Source: an uncultured Prevotellaceae bacterium
Lineage (GTDB): Bacteria; Bacteroidota; Bacteroidia; Bacteroidales; Bacteroidaceae
Direction of reading: 5' to 3'
Assembly: GCA_902800495.1 (NCBI GenBank)
Contig: CADCET010000004.1
Coordinates: 20,225-84,224, forward strand
Length of the DNA stretch: 64,000 nucleotides
Below, one piece after another: positions 1 through 7,308 of this stretch. The position numbers and the translations under genes were made by a program. The first letter of the stretch is position 1. Each line of letters begins with the position of its first letter. Below the pieces are notes generated by a model that was not told the origin of the DNA, searched no databases, and was given only the letters and a program-made list of their open reading frames with translations.

Positions 1-45
1 TCAACAGTCATGGGTATCATCCGTGCCCGTAATGCTAAAAAGTAA
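1..45 (+). CDS. C-terminal tail of an upstream gene, probably rnfC
   Basis: Only the last 14 codons are in the window, ending at TAA 43-45 (residues STVMGIIRARNAKK). The tail is too short to identify by itself. The next genes are rnfD, G, E and A, and Bacteroidales rnf operons usually run B-C-D-G-E-A, so RnfC (the NADH/FMN/Fe-S subunit) is the expected product. The gap to rnfD is 8 bases, consistent with co-transcription. Identity is inferred from order only. Confidence 0.45.
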   Translation, partial: STVMGIIRARNAKK

Positions 46-53
46 ACATCACT

Positions 54-1052
54 ATGGGAAAATTAATAGTATCATTATCGCCACACGCACACGGAACAGA
101 TACCGTAGAGCGCAACATGTACGGCGTCATCATCGCCCTGCTGCCTGCGCTGCTCGTGTCGTTCTACTTCTTCGGGCTTGGATCTGTTGTCGTTCTGGCA
201 ACGAGTGTGGCTGCCTGCGTCCTGTTAGAGTGGGCTATCAATAAATTCATGCTGAAGAATCCGCGCAACACCGTGCTTGACGGTTCGGCCATCCTCACGG
301 GTCTGTTGCTTGGCTTTAACCTGCCGTCGAACCTGCCGATATGGATCATCGTGATTGGTGCCATCTTTGCTATCGGCTTTGCCAAAATGCCGTTCGGCGG
401 ACTGGGCAATAATCTCTTTAACCCCGCACTCGTCGGTCGTGCTGCCCTGTTGGTGGCCTTCCCCGCTCAGATGACGACGTGGCCAAAGGTCGGTCAGCTC
501 GGCAGCTATCTTGATGCTGAGACAGGTGCTACACCGCTGTCTATCATGAAGGATGCCATTAAGACCGGCGACGCTTCGGTACTCGACCAACTGCCTTCGT
601 CGCTCGACCTCTTCTTGGGCAATCATCCTGACGGAGCCGGCGCTATGGGTGAGATCTGTGCGCTGGCCCTGCTGCTCGGCCTGGCCTATATGCTGTGGAA
701 GAAGATCATCACGTGGCACATACCCGTTTCGATTATCGGCACGGTCTTCGTTCTTGCAGGACTGCTGCATCTCGCTAATCCCGCTTACGCCGACCCGTTT
801 GCCGTCATCTGCTCGGGTGGTCTGATGCTGGGCGCCATCTTCATGGCTACCGACTATGTCACCTCGCCCATGACCGCCAAGGGACAGCTCATCTATGGCG
901 TCAGCATCGGCCTGCTGACTGTTGTCATCCGTAACTGGGGTGCCTATCCTGAGGGAATGTCGTTCGCTATCCTCATTATGAACGCCTTTACACCTCTTAT
1001 TAATAATTATGTCAAACCCAAGCGCTTCGGCGAAGTGCCTGCAAAACAGTAA
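54..1052 (+). CDS. rnfD: Rnf complex membrane subunit RnfD
   Basis: Integral membrane subunit of the Rnf complex, which couples ferredoxin:NAD+ electron transfer to Na+ or H+ transport. The 332-residue product is mostly hydrophobic helices and begins MGKLIVSLSPHAHG. The ETGATPL motif near residues 157-163 matches the covalent FMN site of RnfD/NqrB, with Thr160 the expected flavin-bearing residue. It is followed six bases later by rnfG in an uninterrupted rnfD-G-E-A run. Length and motif are normal for the family. Confidence 0.95.
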   Translation: MGKLIVSLSPHAHGTDTVERNMYGVIIALLPALLVSFYFFGLGSVVVLATSVAACVLLEWAINKFMLKNPRNTVLDGSAILTGLLLGFNLPSNLPIWIIVIGAIFAIGFAKMPFGGLGNNLFNPALVGRAALLVAFPAQMTTWPKVGQLGSYLDAETGATPLSIMKDAIKTGDASVLDQLPSSLDLFLGNHPDGAGAMGEICALALLLGLAYMLWKKIITWHIPVSIIGTVFVLAGLLHLANPAYADPFAVICSGGLMLGAIFMATDYVTSPMTAKGQLIYGVSIGLLTVVIRNWGAYPEGMSFAILIMNAFTPLINNYVKPKRFGEVPAKQ

Positions 1053-1058
1053 GAAGCT

Positions 1059-1679
1059 ATGAAGAAACTTGAATCAACGCTTACGAACATGGTGCTGGTA
1101 CTCACATCAGTCGCCGTCATCATGGGTGGTATCCTGGCCCTCGTGAACCATCTGACCGAGGGACCTATCAGCGAGGTCAACAAGAAGAAGACCGACGACG
1201 GCATTAAGGCCGTTATGGTGTGCGACAACTTGGTTGTTGCGCAGACAGATACTGTGAAGCAGGATATTAACGGAAAGGAATATACCTATATCATTTATCA
1301 GGTGAAGGACGCTCAGGGCAAGGATCTGGGTGCTGCTGTCGAGAGCACCACGATGGGCTTTGGTGGCGACCTGAAGGTGATGGTCGGTTTCGCCCCCGAA
1401 GGAACTATTTTAGGCTACACGCTCTTGGCGCATACCGAAACACCGGGACTGGGAGCCAAGGCCGACAAGTGGTTCCAGAAAGGCGAGAAGGGCGACATCG
1501 TCGGTAAGTCGCCTGCCGAGCCGCTGACGGTCTCTAAGGACGGCGGTCAGGTGGATGCCATCACGGCTTCTACCATTACCAGTCGCGCCTTCCTGCTCGC
1601 TGTGAACAATGCTTATAACGCTTACAAAGCAACGCCTGTTGATGCAGAAACCGGTGCCACTAAGCAGATTGAAGATTGA
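1059..1679 (+). CDS. rnfG: Rnf complex flavoprotein subunit RnfG
   Basis: RnfG has one N-terminal membrane helix (about residues 8-28) and a periplasmic FMN-binding domain. The C-terminal stretch DAITASTITSRAF is the flavinylation motif (usually SGATxT; here TASTIT), whose Thr is expected to carry FMN by phosphoester. At 206 residues the length is normal. The last codons (QIED) and the stop codon lie inside a 7-base tandem repeat that continues to the rnfE start codon, so the C-terminus may be evolutionarily labile. Confidence 0.94.
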   Translation: MKKLESTLTNMVLVLTSVAVIMGGILALVNHLTEGPISEVNKKKTDDGIKAVMVCDNLVVAQTDTVKQDINGKEYTYIIYQVKDAQGKDLGAAVESTTMGFGGDLKVMVGFAPEGTILGYTLLAHTETPGLGAKADKWFQKGEKGDIVGKSPAEPLTVSKDGGQVDAITASTITSRAFLLAVNNAYNAYKATPVDAETGATKQIED

Positions 1680-1698
1680 AGATTGAAAATTGAAGATT
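1667..1698. repeat. Heptanucleotide tandem repeat between rnfG and rnfE
   Basis: GATTGAA at 1667, 1674 and 1681, then AATTGAA at 1688 and a partial GATT at 1695-1698. It covers the last codons and stop of rnfG and ends directly at the rnfE ATG (1699). No Shine-Dalgarno sequence is visible. One of five 7-base-period arrays in the window. Confidence 0.9.
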
Positions 1699-2283
1699 AT
1701 GAACTATATAAGCATTATCAAGAATGGCATCGTGAAGGAGAACCCCACGTTCGTCCTGATGCTCGGTATGTGTCCAACGCTGGCCACTACCACCTCGGCC
1801 ATAAACGGTATGTCGATGGGACTGGCTACGATGGCGGTGCTCATCTGTACCAACTTCGTCATCTCGTGCTTGAAGTCCGTCACCCCCGACAAGGTGCGCA
1901 TCCCTGTGTTCATTGTCGTCATTGCCGCTTTCGTCACTATCCTGCAGTTGGTCATCAAGGCCTTCCTGCCCGATATTGATGCTGCGCTTGGACTCTTTAT
2001 TCCGCTGATTGTGGTCAACTGCGTTATCCTCGGACGTGCTGAGGCTTTTGCCGCGAAGCAGTCGCCCGTAGCCTCGCTGTTCGACGGTATTGGTATTGGT
2101 TTGGGGTTCACGCTCGGTCTGACGCTGCTCGGCATCTGCCGCGAGCTGCTCGGCTCTGGCTCCATCTTCGGACTGACGCTGCTGCCCGAGACTTACAACA
2201 TCCTGCTCTTCGTGCTGCCTCCGGGTGCATTCATCACCCTTGGCTTCCTTATTGCGATTGTGAATAAACTGCGCAATGCTTAA
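1699..2283 (+). CDS. rnfE: Rnf complex membrane subunit RnfE
   Basis: Integral membrane subunit related to NqrD/RsxE. The product starts MNYISIIKNGIVKENPTF and has the LGMCPTLA motif typical of RnfE (LGLCPLLA in E. coli RsxE), followed by about six hydrophobic helices. The ATG at 1699 is preferred over an upstream TTG at 1690 because homologues begin just before the IVKENP region. At 194 residues it has family length. RnfE and RnfA form an inverted-topology pair in the membrane core of the complex. Confidence 0.93.
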   Translation: MNYISIIKNGIVKENPTFVLMLGMCPTLATTTSAINGMSMGLATMAVLICTNFVISCLKSVTPDKVRIPVFIVVIAAFVTILQLVIKAFLPDIDAALGLFIPLIVVNCVILGRAEAFAAKQSPVASLFDGIGIGLGFTLGLTLLGICRELLGSGSIFGLTLLPETYNILLFVLPPGAFITLGFLIAIVNKLRNA

Positions 2284-2308
2284 TGTTTAATGTTTATTCT
2301 TTAATGTA
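2281..2308. repeat. Heptanucleotide tandem repeat between rnfE and rnfA
   Basis: TAATGTT (2281), TAATGTT (2288), TATTCTT (2295) and TAATGTA (2302), then TAATC before the rnfA ATG at 2314. The first unit supplies the rnfE stop codon TAA. Same 7-base period and position as the other intergenic arrays, with an unrelated unit sequence. Confidence 0.85.
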
Positions 2309-2313
2309 TAATC

Positions 2314-2916
2314 ATGGAATACATACTGATTTTCATTAGCGCCATCTTTGTGAACAACATCGTGTTGTCACAGTTCCTCGGTATCTGTCCGTTCCTCGGC
2401 GTTTCAAAGAAGATAGATACATCATTAGGTATGTCGGCAGCTGTCGCCTTCGTGCTGACGCTGGCTACTATCGTCACCTACTTGGTGCAGAAGTTCGTGC
2501 TCGACCCCTTCAACCTGCAGTATCTGCAGACGATTGCCTTCATCCTCGTCATCGCCTCGCTGGTGCAGATGGTTGAGATTGTGCTCAAGAAGGTGTCGCC
2601 CGCACTCTATCAGGCATTAGGCATCTTCCTGCCCCTGATTACCACCAACTGCGCCGTACTGGGTGTCGCCATCCTGGTTATCCAGAAAGACTACTCGCTC
2701 TTAGAGTCGGTCGTCTACGCCTTCTCTACGGCTATTGGCTTCGGCCTGGCCCTGACGGTTTTCGCCGGTATGCGTGAGCAGTTGGAGTTGGTTAAGATTC
2801 CCAAGGGTATGCAGGGTATGGCTATCGTCATGCTCTCCGCAGGTCTCTTGAGCCTCGCCTTTATGGGCTTCTCAGGTGTTGACGGCGGTCTGAAGGTGCT
2901 TTTCGGTCTTGACTGA
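2314..2916 (+). CDS. rnfA: Rnf complex membrane subunit RnfA
   Basis: Last gene of the rnf operon. The 200-residue integral membrane protein (MEYILIFISAIFVNNIVLSQ) has the LGICPFLGVS motif of RnfA/NqrE and about six helices. Homologues are close in length. A strong hairpin with a T-run (2951-3004) follows and should end the transcript. In Prevotella the Rnf complex is expected to link reduced ferredoxin from pyruvate oxidation (see nifJ at the other end of the window) to NAD+ reduction and ion pumping. Confidence 0.95.
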   Translation: MEYILIFISAIFVNNIVLSQFLGICPFLGVSKKIDTSLGMSAAVAFVLTLATIVTYLVQKFVLDPFNLQYLQTIAFILVIASLVQMVEIVLKKVSPALYQALGIFLPLITTNCAVLGVAILVIQKDYSLLESVVYAFSTAIGFGLALTVFAGMREQLELVKIPKGMQGMAIVMLSAGLLSLAFMGFSGVDGGLKVLFGLD

Positions 2917-2950
2917 TACCTACTTCTGATTACCTTTTCCTGACGCGCTA

Positions 2951-3004
2951 ATGTGGCGCAATACCTAAACCCCCGATTTTAGGTATTGCGTCACATTTTT
3001 TTTT
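2951..3004 (+). terminator. Intrinsic terminator after rnfA
   Basis: Arms 2951-2969 and 2978-2996 pair over 19 positions with one G-T pair and an 8-base loop, followed by an unbroken T-run to 3004. The downstream arm also contains a TTG (2986-2988) positioned as the -33 element of the next promoter. Confidence 0.9.
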
Positions 3005-3008
3005 GCCG

Positions 3009-3016
3009 TACCTTTG
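3009..3016 (+). promoter_or_regulatory. Promoter -7 box (TACCTTTG) for the porin gene
   Basis: TACCTTTG matches the Bacteroidetes -7 consensus TAnnTTTG. A TTG at 2986-2988, inside the terminator stem, is about 20 bases upstream. The porin ATG follows 24 bases later at 3041. Confidence 0.7.
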
Positions 3017-3040
3017 CACCCGAATTTGAAAAGTAAAGGT

Positions 3041-4351
3041 ATGAAAGCAGTAATACTCACAATCGTTCTTGCCTTATCGAGTCTTTGCGTGGCGGCACAA
3101 GAGTCGAAGTTGACGATAGGCGGCTACGGCGAAGCTGTGATGACTCGCAATTTCTACAGTCAGAGTTTTAACCGCTATAAGAAACCCGAGAACTATGCCA
3201 ACGATGATAGTCACGGACGCTTTGATCTGCCCCACGTCTGCGTGAATCTCGGCTACGACTTCGGCAAGGGCTGGACGATGGGTTCCGAGATTGAGTTCGA
3301 ACATGGCGGCAACGGTACCGCTGTGGAGATAGAGGCTGAGGAGGCTGGTGAATACGAGGCCGAGGTGGAGAAAGGCGGCGAGGTGAACATCGAGCAGTTC
3401 TGGATCAACAAGGCATTCGCCGGTGGTAAGGTCAACATCAAGGCTGGCGAGATTGTTGTTCCTGTAGGCTACAGCAACGCCCACCACGAACCCAATCAGT
3501 TCTTTACCGTCTATCGTCCTGATGGCGAAGCCACCATCATGCCCAACACGTGGCATCAGGTTGGCCTCTCGTTGTGGGGACGTCTGAAAAACTGGCGTTA
3601 CGAGGCTCAGCTGCTATCGGGCTTGAACTCCGAGAGTTTCACGGCTGAGAACTTCGCTCACTATGGCGCTACCAGTCCCTACGAGTTCAAGGTGGCCAAC
3701 AACTATGCCGGAGCGGCGCGCATTGACAACTATTCCGTTAAGGGACTGCGCGTTGGACTGAGCGGCTATTACGGTTATACCTTCCGCAACACCCTGCGCA
3801 CTCCGGGCGGTCAGTACGACGATGTGACGGGAGCCCTCGGTATCGTTGCACTCGACTTCTCGCTGAACCGCTGGAACTGGATTGTCAGAGGCAATGTTGA
3901 CTATGCTCACCTCAGCGATGCCGACAAGATTTCTGCCTATAACCAGGCTAACTGGACGCATCATAAATATCAGGACGGAAATCCCCACCATTATAGTAAT
4001 ATAGGTAGTCATGCTGTAGCTTATGCTATTGAGGCTGGCTATAACGTCTTCTCTCAGATTCCCAAGCTAAAGCAGGAGAAGCTCTATGTCTTCGGACGCT
4101 TCGAGCATTACAACACGATGGCATCGGGCACCTATAAGTCGTTGTACGCGTACACGAAGAAATACCGTTGTGCCTTCGGTCTGAACTACTCGCCCGTGAA
4201 GCAGATTACTATCAAGGGCGAATACTCCTACCGCTTCTTTGAGAAACCAAACAACAACGGTCTCGATGCTGACAGTCCGCTGTATAAGCAGCCTTACAAC
4301 AACGAGCCCAGCGTCAGCTTGGGTGTGACGTATTGCGGGTGGTTTTTATAA
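3041..4351 (+). CDS. Outer-membrane porin (phosphate-selective O/P-like)
   Basis: Signal peptide MKAVILTIVLALSSLCVAAQ, then a 436-residue protein rich in alternating polar and aromatic residues, as in a beta-barrel, with C-terminal LGVTYCGWFL typical of the last strand. It resembles porins of the OprO/OprP-like or carbohydrate-porin type in Bacteroidetes. An acidic loop near residues 95-115 (EIEAEEAGEYEAEVEKGG) could bind cations. The ATG at 3041 gives the signal peptide; an upstream TTG at 3014 lies in the promoter and is rejected. It is followed by imelysin and di-haem genes, so a role in metal or haem-compound passage is inferred. Substrate unknown. Confidence 0.75.
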   Translation: MKAVILTIVLALSSLCVAAQESKLTIGGYGEAVMTRNFYSQSFNRYKKPENYANDDSHGRFDLPHVCVNLGYDFGKGWTMGSEIEFEHGGNGTAVEIEAEEAGEYEAEVEKGGEVNIEQFWINKAFAGGKVNIKAGEIVVPVGYSNAHHEPNQFFTVYRPDGEATIMPNTWHQVGLSLWGRLKNWRYEAQLLSGLNSESFTAENFAHYGATSPYEFKVANNYAGAARIDNYSVKGLRVGLSGYYGYTFRNTLRTPGGQYDDVTGALGIVALDFSLNRWNWIVRGNVDYAHLSDADKISAYNQANWTHHKYQDGNPHHYSNIGSHAVAYAIEAGYNVFSQIPKLKQEKLYVFGRFEHYNTMASGTYKSLYAYTKKYRCAFGLNYSPVKQITIKGEYSYRFFEKPNNNGLDADSPLYKQPYNNEPSVSLGVTYCGWFL

Positions 4352-4399
4352 ATGGATAATTGATAATTGAAAGTTGATAATGGATAATTGATAATTAAA
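4351..4399. repeat. Heptanucleotide array between porin and imelysin genes
   Basis: Seven consecutive 7-base units: AATGGAT, AATTGAT, AATTGAA, AGTTGAT, AATGGAT, AATTGAT, AATTAAA. The array begins at the last base of the porin stop codon and ends exactly at the imelysin ATG (4400). Confidence 0.92.
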
Positions 4400-5596
4400 A
4401 TGAAAACCAAGAATCTTTTGAAAATGGCAGTATTGGCTGCCTTACTTTCCAACGGCTTCGCTTCTTGTTCGAGCGACGATGATGCCGACACCACAGTAGT
4501 AACGGGTACGCAAGCAGCCCTCGACCAGGCCTGTGCCGACTGGAAGACCGCCCGTGCCAACTGGGAGAATACCGAGGCGTTCCTCTTTGGTGCTGCCGAT
4601 GTGTATTCCATCGACCCCCACACAGACACGTGGCCTGTAGCCGCCAACGACTTGGCTGACGTGCTGCGCGATGCCCAGGCCATGTCCAATCTTGACAACT
4701 TCATCAAGACGGCCAACTCTGGCATCTTGGGCTATCATGGCTTGGAGTATGTGCTCTTCCGTCAGGGTCAGCCCCGTAAGATTGACCAGATTACCAACTT
4801 GGAGTATCAGTACATCTGCGCTGTGGCCAAGGATCTCTATAACGCTACGGCGACATTGGAGGCCAGCTGGGACTCGAAGGAGAGTAATGCTGAGCGCCAC
4901 CAGATAGCTCTCAACTACGTGGCTACCCATAACGCCCTCAACGAAGATGGCGACGCAGAAGGTGCCTTGGGCTCGTTCCAGAACTTCGGCAAGGCTTTCA
5001 AGAATCCTGGTACGGGCGACTGGGAGACGGCCCTCGATGCTACGCTGGAGATTATCTCCGGTTGTCAGGAGATTATCGGCGAAGTGGGTGACTCAAAAAT
5101 CGGTCTGCCTTATTCCCATGCCGATGTCAACTATATCGAGTCTCCCTATGCTTACAACTCCATCACCGACTTCTACGACAATATCGTGTCGTGCAAGAAT
5201 GCCCTCTATGGTTCGATGGGAGCTACGACGCCTAACGACAAGTCGCTGATTTACTTCTGTCAGAATGCTGGTAATGCCACGCTGGCTGCCCAGGCTAATA
5301 AGGTGGTCGGTAAGCTCGACGTAGCGCTGACAAAGATCAAGGCTATGAAAGCACCGTTTGCCCTTTATTATTCTGACGCTTCGTGCAACGAGGCCATCAA
5401 GGCCCTCAGCGAGCTTGACGACGCTCTTGACGAGATGGCTGAGACGCTGAAGGGATATGCCGGCAATTCTACCGTTGAGGCTCAATGTAAGGTCATCAAC
5501 GAAAATTATGTTGACAACGTTGTTCTCGCCACCTATCGTACGTTGGCAGACAATGCGCAGAAACTTTACCAGTCTATCGTAAAAATAAAAGAGTAA
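4400..5596 (+). CDS. Imelysin-family (M75/IrpA-like) lipoprotein
   Basis: Lipoprotein signal MKTKNLLKMAVLAALLSNGFASC, with Cys23 at the lipobox and an SSDDD export-type tail. The GYHGLEY stretch fits the imelysin GxHxxE motif, and the helical remainder fits the M75 two-bundle fold (398 residues). Imelysin-like proteins are linked to iron uptake; proteolysis is doubtful for most members. The ATG at 4400 follows a heptamer array; a TTG at 4388 inside the array is rejected. The di-haem protein gene follows after 5 bases, probably in the same transcript. Confidence 0.85.
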   Translation: MKTKNLLKMAVLAALLSNGFASCSSDDDADTTVVTGTQAALDQACADWKTARANWENTEAFLFGAADVYSIDPHTDTWPVAANDLADVLRDAQAMSNLDNFIKTANSGILGYHGLEYVLFRQGQPRKIDQITNLEYQYICAVAKDLYNATATLEASWDSKESNAERHQIALNYVATHNALNEDGDAEGALGSFQNFGKAFKNPGTGDWETALDATLEIISGCQEIIGEVGDSKIGLPYSHADVNYIESPYAYNSITDFYDNIVSCKNALYGSMGATTPNDKSLIYFCQNAGNATLAAQANKVVGKLDVALTKIKAMKAPFALYYSDASCNEAIKALSELDDALDEMAETLKGYAGNSTVEAQCKVINENYVDNVVLATYRTLADNAQKLYQSIVKIKE

Positions 5597-5601
5597 AAAC
5601 C

Positions 5602-7308
5602 ATGAACAGATTATTATTATCAGGTGTTGTTCTCTTGGGTTGCTTCATCGCTGCCGGTTGTTCCGGTAGCGATGATGCCGTTCAACCCCTGACATGGGAA
5701 ATTGGTGCCCCGACGGCCACCGACTTTCCCGAGGACTACTATGCGGGCGGACTCCTTGGCACCACGTCAGAAAACTCTTCTACCGCTTTCAAACAGCCAT
5801 CAAAGGCCGTAGAGACTGCCGGCATGATGACAGCCTTCAACGAGGGAGAGTATCTTTTTGAGAAAGACTACAACACCAATACCGAAGGCGCTTTTCACGG
5901 CCTCGGCCCTGTCTATGTGCGTCGCGGCTGTCTCTACTGTCATCCCGGCTATGGTCATGGAGGCCGCCAGACGGAGTACAAGGCCGACACCCATCGCAAC
6001 GGCTACCTGCTCGTCATTTACGACAAGACCACCAATGCCTACGTCCGCAGCGTGGCCGGTATGCCGCAGACGGGAGCTGTGAAACCCTTCAAGGCACCTG
6101 TCGACGAGAGCCAGATTCGCATCGCATGGAACAACTATACCGACGAGTGGGGCAATAGTTTCCCCGACGGTGAGACCTATTCGCTCATCTATCCTGAAGT
6201 CACTATTCCCTATAGCGCCTACTATGCTCCCGTGGTGGTGGCACGAGGCGGCAGCGACGTGACTTTGACGGAGGCCCAGTATAATCATGAGATAGGTGTG
6301 CTGCTGGAATCGACCATCGGCATCTACGGTACGGGCCTTACTGATGCTATTCCTGACGAAGACATCACCGCGCAATGGAAGTCTGAAAGTGAGTACTTTA
6401 ATAGTATTGGCCGTACTGACGCCTTGAACCCTGCTATGTGGAATCAGGCTACCAACACCTGGAACAGCTACTATGCAAACACACTTCAGGGCGACGGCAC
6501 GAAGTATGTGCGCCGCTACACCTATGCCCTCTCGCGTGGTCCTATTCTCGATGCTGCTGGCGCTAATGCCATTTGGAACATCACCAACGTCACGCGTCCC
6601 GACCGCCGCTACCATTACCTTGACCTTGCTGGCGTCTACTATGCCACGAAGTCGTCGCAAGACCCTGAGGTGCAGGCTGGTTTCACCGAGTATATCAACC
6701 GTATGGACCCCACCAATGCCCATCCCGAATGGCATACGGGCGACCTGCAGAAGGATATCTATACCTATCTCACTAGCAAGCAACTCGATGCCGAGATGAC
6801 TCAGAACCAGTATAAGAACCTCATGATCTGGCATCGCGGACTGGCCGTTCCTGCTGCCCGCAACACCACGACGGAGGACTTTAAACAGGGCAAGCAGCTC
6901 TTCACGCAGATTGGGTGTGCTGCCTGTCACCGCCCGTCGTGGCAGACTGGCGACGACAACATCCAGGACCCCAACAAGCTCTTCACCAATACCGACATGC
7001 CCCGCTATCCGCATCAGAAGATATGGCCCTATACCGATTTCGTTCAGCACCGTCTGTGGATGAAGAACGACATCCGCACGGGCTGGTGCCGTACCACACC
7101 GCTGTGGGGACGCGGCCTGGCTGCCAAGTGTGGCAGTGGCGTAGAGCGTCTGCATGACTGTCGTGCCCGTAATGTCCTGGAAGCCATCATGTGGCATGGC
7201 TGTAAGAACGAGGGCGGCACGAGCGATGCTTACCAGACAGTCGTGAAATTCCGTAACCTGACAAAGCAAGAACGTGACCAAGTTATCTATTTCATCGAAT
7301 CTATCTAA
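5602..7308 (+). CDS. Di-haem peroxidase-like (DHOR) lipoprotein
   Basis: Lipoprotein signal ending in AAGC (Cys20). Two c-type haem motifs, CLYCH at residues 110-114 and CAACH at 439-443, fit the DHOR/putative thiol oxidoreductase family (about 500 residues; here 568). It should be a periplasm-facing, membrane-anchored cytochrome. The family often sits beside imelysin genes, as here. The next gene encodes a cytochrome c synthase, giving a ready source of haem attachment. The last 35 bases overlap that gene in another frame. Substrate and electron partner are not shown by the sequence. Confidence 0.85.
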   Translation: MNRLLLSGVVLLGCFIAAGCSGSDDAVQPLTWEIGAPTATDFPEDYYAGGLLGTTSENSSTAFKQPSKAVETAGMMTAFNEGEYLFEKDYNTNTEGAFHGLGPVYVRRGCLYCHPGYGHGGRQTEYKADTHRNGYLLVIYDKTTNAYVRSVAGMPQTGAVKPFKAPVDESQIRIAWNNYTDEWGNSFPDGETYSLIYPEVTIPYSAYYAPVVVARGGSDVTLTEAQYNHEIGVLLESTIGIYGTGLTDAIPDEDITAQWKSESEYFNSIGRTDALNPAMWNQATNTWNSYYANTLQGDGTKYVRRYTYALSRGPILDAAGANAIWNITNVTRPDRRYHYLDLAGVYYATKSSQDPEVQAGFTEYINRMDPTNAHPEWHTGDLQKDIYTYLTSKQLDAEMTQNQYKNLMIWHRGLAVPAARNTTTEDFKQGKQLFTQIGCAACHRPSWQTGDDNIQDPNKLFTNTDMPRYPHQKIWPYTDFVQHRLWMKNDIRTGWCRTTPLWGRGLAAKCGSGVERLHDCRARNVLEAIMWHGCKNEGGTSDAYQTVVKFRNLTKQERDQVIYFIESI

